Positions 59,082 through 64,000 of a DNA stretch of 64,000 bases are shown here, piece after piece. The notes beneath the pieces are model-generated. The model had not been told where the DNA came from. It searched no databases and saw only the letters and a program-made list of their open reading frames with translations. The translations under genes were made by a program, and so were the position numbers. The first letter of the stretch is position 1; each line of letters opens with the position of its first letter. The DNA is from Sphingomonas sp. BAUL-RG-20F-R05-02 (lineage in GTDB: Bacteria > Pseudomonadota > Alphaproteobacteria > Sphingomonadales > Sphingomonadaceae), in contig NZ_JAKNQH010000002.1 in assembly GCF_022662305.1 (NCBI RefSeq), positions 124,001 through 188,000 on the forward strand, given 5' to 3'.

Positions 59082-60131
59082 TCAGTTCGCGGCGAACTTC
59101 ATCAGCTTGATCGCCTCCGAATTGCTCACGCAGCCGCCGATCCGCTTGCTCGCGTAGAAATTGACGAACGGCTTGTTCGAATAGGGATCGCGCAAGATGC
59201 CGGTCTCGCCACGCTCGGCGATGAGATAGCCCGAACGGAAATCGCCGAACGCGATCGCCAGCGCGTTCGCGCCGATGTCGGGCATGTCCTCCGCCTCGAT
59301 CACCGGATAGCCGAGCAGCGTCGCCGGCTGGCCCGCGCTTAAGCCCGGCGTCCAGATGAACGCACCGTCGCTGGTCTTGAACTTGCGGATGCGCGCCAGC
59401 GTGGCGGAGTTCATCACCCACGTGCCGTTCTGCCGGTACGGTCCGCGCAGGGCCTGCACGAGGTCGATCAGCCGGTCCTGCGGGCTGGCCGCGAAATCGC
59501 CCGCCGCGCCGCTCGCCAGATATTGCAGCGTACCGAACGCGCGAGCGCCATCGTTCGCGCTTGACACCGGCGCGGCGAGGAACCCCTTGGGCCGCCCCAC
59601 GCCGGACCCGCTTACGAACGCCGCCCCCTCGGCGCGTGCGAACTCGCGCGCGATCTCGGTGGCGAGCCAGCCCTCCACGTCGAACAACGCATCGTCGAGC
59701 ATCGCCTGGCTCGCGCTCGGGTTGGCGTAGAGATCGCCCATCGGCGGCGCGATCTCGAAATAGGTTGGCGTACCCGTGTCGGGCCGCGCATCCACCTCGC
59801 TCGCCCAGCCCGACGGCGTGCCGCCCGCCGTCACCAGCTTGCGATATCCCGCCGAGCCGACCTGCACGACATTGGCGATGCTGCGGATCGGCGAGACGGA
59901 GGCGAGCGTCGCGCCGATCACCGCGTCGATCTCCCTGGGAATCGCATAGCCGCCGCTGTCCCCGCTCACGCCGGTGAACGACTTCATCTCCACGTTCGCA
60001 CCCGATCGCAGGAACCCGCCGAACGCGCCGTTCTGCGCACGCGCCCCGCTCAACAACGGCCGCGCCACCGCGCCGCCCAGTTCGACGCCCGCGAACGTCG
60101 TTTCGAGCGCATCTGCCTTCACTTCGATCAT
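59082..60131 (-). CDS. HK97-fold major capsid protein, GTA gp5-like
   Basis: The 349-residue product has the HK97 capsid pattern: GGYAIPREIDAVIGATLASV near residue 60, PIRSIANVVQVGSAGYRKLV, GWASEVDARPDTGTPTYFEI, ASQAMLDDALFDVEGWLATE, FVSGSGVGRPKGFL and a C-terminal KIGRYVRDPF-type end read here as GILRDPYSNKPFVNFYASKR. The first 50 residues are a short delta-like region that the prohead protease could remove. It is well placed after the protease gene and begins with GGGAGA before ATG 60131. Confidence 0.94.
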   Translation of the reverse strand: MIEVKADALETTFAGVELGGAVARPLLSGARAQNGAFGGFLRSGANVEMKSFTGVSGDSGGYAIPREIDAVIGATLASVSPIRSIANVVQVGSAGYRKLVTAGGTPSGWASEVDARPDTGTPTYFEIAPPMGDLYANPSASQAMLDDALFDVEGWLATEIAREFARAEGAAFVSGSGVGRPKGFLAAPVSSANDGARAFGTLQYLASGAAGDFAASPQDRLIDLVQALRGPYRQNGTWVMNSATLARIRKFKTSDGAFIWTPGLSAGQPATLLGYPVIEAEDMPDIGANALAIAFGDFRSGYLIAERGETGILRDPYSNKPFVNFYASKRIGGCVSNSEAIKLMKFAAN

Positions 60132-60202
60132 GTCATTCTCCCATGCGAAACCCGTCCCGGCGACACCGCCGCCGGGCTTGACCTGTTGAAACCGTGTCGT
60201 TG

Positions 60203-60568
60203 TCAGGCGACCGCGTGGACCCGCGCGAGCGGCTGCATCGGCTGCGCCACCAGACTGACCTCGATCAGATCGAGCGCGGTCAGTTCACGATATTGCCCGC
60301 GTGTCGCCGCCTGCACGCGGTAGCCGAACGAAAGGCCGGACACCGCGCCGGAGCGCACCAGCCGCGCCAGATCGGCATCGTCGATCCGCCCGATCACGCG
60401 TAAGCCCCGCGCATCCTCGCCCGCCTGCTCGATCACGCCGACCGGTTGCCCACGGTGCTGCCACAGCAGCGGCACCGGACCGACGTCGCCAAACGCGCCA
60501 CCGCGCACCACGTCGCCGCCGCGATCCGCGCGGTCGAATACCGCCGCATAGCCGGCGAAGCGCGTCAC
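60203..60568 (-). CDS. HK97-type prohead protease, GTA gp4-like
   Basis: The 121-residue product starts at a GTG overlapping the previous stop (GTGA). It has RFAGYAAVFDRADRGGDVV at the N-terminus, VPLLWQHRGQPVG with the catalytic His and SGAVSGLSFGYRVQ with the catalytic Ser, as in S78-family prohead proteases. These cut the scaffold part of the capsid protein during maturation. It is shorter than many relatives (about 180 residues) but keeps the core. Confidence 0.9.
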   Translation of the reverse strand: MTRFAGYAAVFDRADRGGDVVRGGAFGDVGPVPLLWQHRGQPVGVIEQAGEDARGLRVIGRIDDADLARLVRSGAVSGLSFGYRVQAATRGQYRELTALDLIEVSLVAQPMQPLARVHAVA

Positions 60569-60873
60569 TTGATCCAGTCCGAAAAGCCGTAGCGCGTGGC
60601 GAGTGCCGCCAGCAGCAGCGCCCCGCCGATCCGCGCTGCCCAGCCGAGCACCGCCTTCCATGCCGATCGCTTGGCATCACGCCATGCGCCGAGCAGCTCG
60701 CGCAGCTCCGCCATGTCCTTGGCCGCACCCGCATCGTCGAGGCCAAGCCGTGCCAGCGCCCGGCTCGCGCCAAGTTCGCCGGCTTCCTCGGCGATCGCGC
60801 GCAGCGTCACCAGATCGCCGCCCTCCACCTGCCCCTGCGCCATCAGTTGCGCCAGCACCGCACCCTTGGTCAT
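60565..60873 (-). CDS. DUF6127-like small membrane protein
   Basis: The 102-residue product has a polar helical part (LAQLMAQGQVEGGDLVTLRA, IAEEAGELGASRALARLG) and one C-terminal membrane segment around residues 73-92 (VLGWAARIGGALLLAALA). It sits between portal and protease, where Rhodobacter GTA has the small gp3.5, and overlaps both neighbours by four bases. I take it as the DUF6127 family of sphingomonads from memory. Its role is unknown. Confidence 0.75.
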   Translation of the reverse strand: MTKGAVLAQLMAQGQVEGGDLVTLRAIAEEAGELGASRALARLGLDDAGAAKDMAELRELLGAWRDAKRSAWKAVLGWAARIGGALLLAALATRYGFSDWIK

Positions 60874-61997
60874 GCCGTACCTCCTGCTTCCGGCGCGAGC
60901 CCGAGCATCGCGCGTTTCTCGTCATCGCTGAGGAATTCCGCCGCGCTCACCTGCGCCCACAACCGCTCGCGATCCTCGGCAAGCGCGGTCACCTTGTCGA
61001 CGTTGACGCGCAGCCACGGCGCGTCGAACCAGCCCGCCAGCCCCTGCAAAAGCCCGGCGAAGATCGTGTCCGCCAGCGGCAGGATCGCCAGCCGCCACAG
61101 CGCCCGGCTCGCCTCCTTGTAATTGGCGTAGGTGGCGTCGCCGGGCAGGCCGAGCAGCATCGGCGGCACCCCGAAGCTGCACGCGATCTCGCGCGCCGCC
61201 GCCTTCAGCCCGACGAAATCCATGTCGGCCGGGGTCATGCTCATCGCCTGCCATTTCAGGCCGCCTTCCAGCAGCATCGGCCGCCCGGCATTGGCGGCGC
61301 CGGCGAAACCCGCCTCCATCTCGGCACGCAACCGGTCGAACTGGTCGCGCGACAGCACCGACCCATCGCCCGGATCATGCACCAGCGCGCCCGATGGCCG
61401 CGCCGCATTGTCGAGCAGCGCCTTGTTCCAGCGCGCCGCCGCATTGTGCAGCGCGACCGCGCCCGCCGCCGCGCCGAGGCACCCCAGACCATTGTGATCG
61501 TCAAGCGGATGGAAGCTCTTAAGGTGCAACACCTCCGGGCGCGGACCGTCCGCGATCAGCCGCGTCACCCGCTCGCCCACCCGGTAGCGATACGCCACCG
61601 GCCAGCCGCCCGCATCCGCCTCGACGCTCACCCGCTCCGGGCGCAGCGCGAACAGTTCCGCCACCTCCCCGGCGGGATCGACCATGATCTGCACATAAGC
61701 GTTGCCGTGCAGCAGCAGATGCGCCGCCACCGTCTCGGTCAGCGCCTGCCCGCCCGATCGCGCCGCCACCAGCGCGAGCAGTTCGGGCGAGGATGCCTCG
61801 ACCGGCGCGCTCGCCAGCCCCTGCGCGACCAGCCGCACCGAGCGTTGCGCGATCGCGTTGTTGAGGTAGCCGCTGCGCACCTGTGCGACGTAATCGTCGC
61901 TCCATTCGCCGCCTGCGCCACCGCCCGTCCACAGGCCATGCCGCGCCAGCACCGGACGCACGTCGCGCCCGGCTGATTTCCAGCCGAAGAGTTTCAT
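60870..61997 (-). CDS. HK97-family portal protein, GTA gp3-like
   Basis: The 375-residue product forms the DNA entry ring of the head. Family marks are YLNNAIAQRSVRLVAQGLAS near residue 45, LLLHGNAYVQIMVDPAGEVA, VLHLKSFHPLDDHNGLGCLG, NAARPSGALVHDPGDGSVLS and CSFGVPPMLLGLPGDATYAN, followed by EASRALWRLAILPLADTIFA. An AAGGA is before ATG 61997. Its stop overlaps the DUF6127-like start. Unlike in Rhodobacter, the terminase gene does not directly precede it. Confidence 0.94.
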   Translation of the reverse strand: MKLFGWKSAGRDVRPVLARHGLWTGGGAGGEWSDDYVAQVRSGYLNNAIAQRSVRLVAQGLASAPVEASSPELLALVAARSGGQALTETVAAHLLLHGNAYVQIMVDPAGEVAELFALRPERVSVEADAGGWPVAYRYRVGERVTRLIADGPRPEVLHLKSFHPLDDHNGLGCLGAAAGAVALHNAAARWNKALLDNAARPSGALVHDPGDGSVLSRDQFDRLRAEMEAGFAGAANAGRPMLLEGGLKWQAMSMTPADMDFVGLKAAAREIACSFGVPPMLLGLPGDATYANYKEASRALWRLAILPLADTIFAGLLQGLAGWFDAPWLRVNVDKVTALAEDRERLWAQVSAAEFLSDDEKRAMLGLAPEAGGTA

Positions 61998-62053
61998 GGA
62001 TTGTCCTTAGAATTGGGCCGCGCCGGCAAACGCCGCGCACGCAAGTCTTCCTT

Positions 62054-62151
62054 CCCCGGCGAAGGCCGGGGTCCAGTTACGGAACGTCGATAAACTGGCG
62101 TCGCGCCCCGTTACGAACACTACCGTAACTGGACCCCGGCCTTCGCCGGGG
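62054..62151. repeat. Large inverted repeat with 29-bp perfect arms
   Basis: Arms 62054-62082 and 62123-62151 are exact reverse complements of 29 bases around a 40-base loop. Each arm contains its own small palindrome, CCCCGGC-GAAG-GCCGGGG, followed by TCCAGTTACGG. There is no T tract. The repeat fills the gap between the portal gene and the methyltransferase gene; it resembles an interspersed repeat pair of the genome. Confidence 0.9.
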
Positions 62152-62175
62152 ACGGGCTAAATAGCGAGCGCCGCG

Positions 62176-62844
62176 CTAAACCTTCTTCGCGAACCAGATC
62201 ACGTGGCGCGCGCCCTTGCCGCTGGCGCGCGCGCGGATCGTCACCTCGTCCACCGCCATATCCGTCTCGCGCAGCCGTCGCGCGAACTTCACGTCGGGCG
62301 CCGCCGACCAGATCGCCAGCACCCCGCCCGGCCTGAGCGCAGCCCGCGCCGCCTCAAGCCCGCGCGGTGAATACAGCCGGTCGTTGCCGCGCCGGGTCAG
62401 CCCGTCCGGGCCGTTGTCGACATCGAGCAGGATCGCGTCATACGTCCCCCGCCCGTCGGCGATCACCGCGCCGACATCGTCCTCGATGATCGCCACGCGC
62501 GGATCGGCAAGACTGTCGCCGGTGAATGCCGCCATCGGACCGCGTGCCCATTCCACCACCTGCGGCACGAGTTCCGCCACCGAAACCTGCGCCTTGGCAC
62601 CCAATTGCGCCAGCGCCGCGCGCAAGGTGAAGCCCATGCCGTAACCGCCGATCAGGAAATGCGGCGCCTGCGCCGACACCCGCTCGCACGCCATCGTCGC
62701 GAGCGCTTCTTCCGAACCGCTCATCCGGCTGCTCATCAATTCCTCGGTGCCGAGCATGATGAAGAAATCCGGCCCACGCTGCACCAGCCGCATCTCGCCG
62801 CCGCCCGGCACCTGTGCCGTATCGATCAAAACCCTTGGAACCAT
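62176..62844 (-). CDS. Spermidine-synthase-like SAM-dependent methyltransferase-fold protein
   Basis: The start at ATG 62844 has a perfect AGGAGG five bases upstream. The 222-residue product has the Rossmann fold of spermidine synthases: FLIGGYGMGFTLRAALAQLG as the glycine-rich loop, VSVAELVPQVVEWARG with the acidic end of strand 2, VAIIEDDVGAVI and YDAILLDVDNGPDGL, where spermidine synthases have a catalytic Asp. Ahead of this are a beta-strand segment and the region GTEELMSSRMSGSEEALATM. It is encoded between terminase and portal genes but is not a known GTA component. Polyamine or other transferase activity is unproven. Confidence 0.82.
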   Translation of the reverse strand: MVPRVLIDTAQVPGGGEMRLVQRGPDFFIMLGTEELMSSRMSGSEEALATMACERVSAQAPHFLIGGYGMGFTLRAALAQLGAKAQVSVAELVPQVVEWARGPMAAFTGDSLADPRVAIIEDDVGAVIADGRGTYDAILLDVDNGPDGLTRRGNDRLYSPRGLEAARAALRPGGVLAIWSAAPDVKFARRLRETDMAVDEVTIRARASGKGARHVIWFAKKV

Positions 62845-62890
62845 ACGTCCTCCTAACGGCTCGCGCCGCGATAACAACTACAGCGCCGGA

Positions 62891-64000
62891 CTACAGGGTC
62901 CGCACGCCGGCGCGGCCGACCGCGCCGGGCAGCAGTTCCGCCAGCGCCCATACCATCGCATCCGCGCGGTCGGGCGATCGTCCCGGTCCCTGATAGCGGC
63001 CACCCGCGATCAGCCCGCACATCTCGTCCTCCAACTGCGGGAACGCACCGACATGATGCACGCGCCTCCGCGCATATTCGATCGACACCGGCTCCGCGCG
63101 CGCCGCCTTGCCGCGCGTCGCATTGACGGTGACGATCGGAAGCGACGGCTCGGCCCGTTCCAGCACCGAACGCACCATCTGCCCGCCCTGGTTGACCTCC
63201 GCCACCACCCGGTCCGCCGCGTGGCGGCCAGCGCATGCCACGACTGCACGCGCCCAACCCTCCGGGCTTTCGCCGACCACGCTGGCATCCTCGATCACAT
63301 AGCCATGGCCATCCTCGCCCAGCCCGGCCGCGACGATGCCGCACGCATCCCCGTCGCCGCTCGCCGTGCCGGCGGGCGGATCGACACCGACCACCACGCG
63401 CACCAGCGCGGGCGCGTGTCGCACCCGGCACGCCTCGATCCCTGTGCGCGTCCACAGTGCGCCCGGCAGATCGTCGATCAGCTCGCCGTCGATCTCCTGC
63501 CGCCCGGTGCGCGTGCCGCCATATTCCTGCTCGATCGCCGCGACGAACGCCGCCGCCAGATGCGGATTGTCGCGCGTGGCGCCGCCGGTCGTCGCCAGAC
63601 CGTCCATCGCCATGATCCGCCTGAGCAGCGGCACCGGCCGCGGCGTCGTCGTCACCAGCACCTGTTGCCGCTCGCCCAGCCGAAGCCCCAGCATCAGATT
63701 GGTCCACACCGCCTCGCCATGCCGCCACTTGGCGACCTCGTCGCACCACGCGATATGATGCTGTGGCCCGCGCAACTTCTCCGCCACCTCCGCCGAATAG
63801 GTGTAGGCCGATGCGCCGGAGGCGAAAACGATCTCGCCCGTGCTGCGCTGCCAGCCGACACTCTCGTCGGGCCGCGCCACCGACAGGATGCCGCTGTCGC
63901 CCTCCACCATGACGCGCGACACATCCTCGATCGTCGCGCCGACCAAAGCGATTCGTGCCCCCGGGCGTTGCCGCGCGATCTCGCTCACCCACTCCGCGCC
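62891..64000 (-). CDS. Terminase large subunit, GTA gp2-like, cut by right edge
   Basis: The reading is open to the window edge, where it encodes GAEWVSEIARQ, the segment that follows the Walker A motif in GTA and phage terminases; Walker A and the N-terminus lie outside. The visible 369 residues contain the rest of the ATPase (QHHIAWCDEVAKWRHGEAVW with the Walker B acidic pair, QVLVTTTPRP as coupling motif) and the RNase H-like nuclease (VVVGVDPPAGTASGDGDACG, VVAEVNQGGQMV, DRADAMVWALAEL). It packages DNA into heads; in GTAs the enzyme cuts host DNA without strong site choice. A GTG at 63988 is internal. Confidence 0.93.
   Translation of the reverse strand, partial: GAEWVSEIARQRPGARIALVGATIEDVSRVMVEGDSGILSVARPDESVGWQRSTGEIVFASGASAYTYSAEVAEKLRGPQHHIAWCDEVAKWRHGEAVWTNLMLGLRLGERQQVLVTTTPRPVPLLRRIMAMDGLATTGGATRDNPHLAAAFVAAIEQEYGGTRTGRQEIDGELIDDLPGALWTRTGIEACRVRHAPALVRVVVGVDPPAGTASGDGDACGIVAAGLGEDGHGYVIEDASVVGESPEGWARAVVACAGRHAADRVVAEVNQGGQMVRSVLERAEPSLPIVTVNATRGKAARAEPVSIEYARRRVHHVGAFPQLEDEMCGLIAGGRYQGPGRSPDRADAMVWALAELLPGAVGRAGVRTL

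Noticed and set aside
50219..64000. Interpretation as an inducible temperate prophage.
   Set aside because: No integrase, repressor, replication or lysis gene and no attachment repeat is visible, and the gene order is that of gene transfer agents. The part beyond the right edge was not seen, so this is not absolute.
1..64000. CRISPR arrays, insertion sequences and transposases.
   Set aside because: No regularly spaced direct repeats and no transposase-like protein were found on either strand.

Overview
The window is GC-rich, densely packed bacterial DNA that looks like a chromosomal segment of an alphaproteobacterium, most likely a member of the Sphingomonadales. The evidence is a circularly permuted two-piece tmRNA, a PutR/PutA pair in which PutA has no ribbon-helix-helix domain, an alphaproteobacterial-type complex I accessory subunit (NDUFS4-like), a gene-transfer-agent (GTA) type head-tail cluster, and sphingomonad-style families such as DUF6127 and DUF2793. 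No insertion sequence, integrase, plasmid function or CRISPR array was seen.

Layout. Positions 1-6100 hold a Kdo/capsule module: a glycosyltransferase cut by the left edge, a KpsC-like Kdo transferase, a histidine phosphatase, kdsB and kpsF on the minus strand, with kdsA divergent on the plus strand. Positions 6100-9340 carry a small membrane protein, a divergent pair of secreted proteins that look like carbohydrate-active enzymes, a phosphoribosyltransferase and the Lrp-type regulator PutR. Positions 9400-23750 carry putA, an MFS exporter, a MarR regulator divergent from ilvE, tRNA-Gln, a CPA2 antiporter, a LysR/hydrolase pair, a cation diffusion facilitator, hrpB and an NDUFS4-like gene. 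Positions 23900-30400 hold a secreted metallopeptidase-like gene with atypical codon use, a Nudix hydrolase, the TPM/TPM/LemA set, mscL, an Rrf2 regulator, the tmRNA and a hemerythrin protein.

Positions 30400-42430 contain smc, two DsbA-like genes and a dciA-like gene on the minus strand; divergent mutY, a serine hydrolase and nudC overlap by ATGA; then come pheA, a membrane-anchored cytochrome c, a LOG protein and an extensin-like lipoprotein. Positions 42490-50083 contain a serC leader, serC and serA with a terminator, hisZ, a dihydroorotase divergent from ygfZ, and an OmpA-type protein with its own terminator.

Positions 50219-64000, all on the minus strand, are a GTA-like cluster in the canonical order: terminase (cut by the right edge), portal, DUF6127, prohead protease, capsid, connector, a small head-tail ORF, DUF3168, major tail protein, gp10, gp10.1, a short tape measure, DUF2460, DUF2163, NlpC/P60, a gp15-like hub protein and a DUF2793 tail protein. 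Most neighbours overlap by 4 nt, so this is a translationally coupled, intact-looking operon without lysogeny genes. Its unusual points are a long N-terminal barrel-like domain fused to DUF2460, a hub protein shorter than Rhodobacter gp15, and a spermidine-synthase-like methyltransferase plus a long inverted repeat inserted between terminase and portal.
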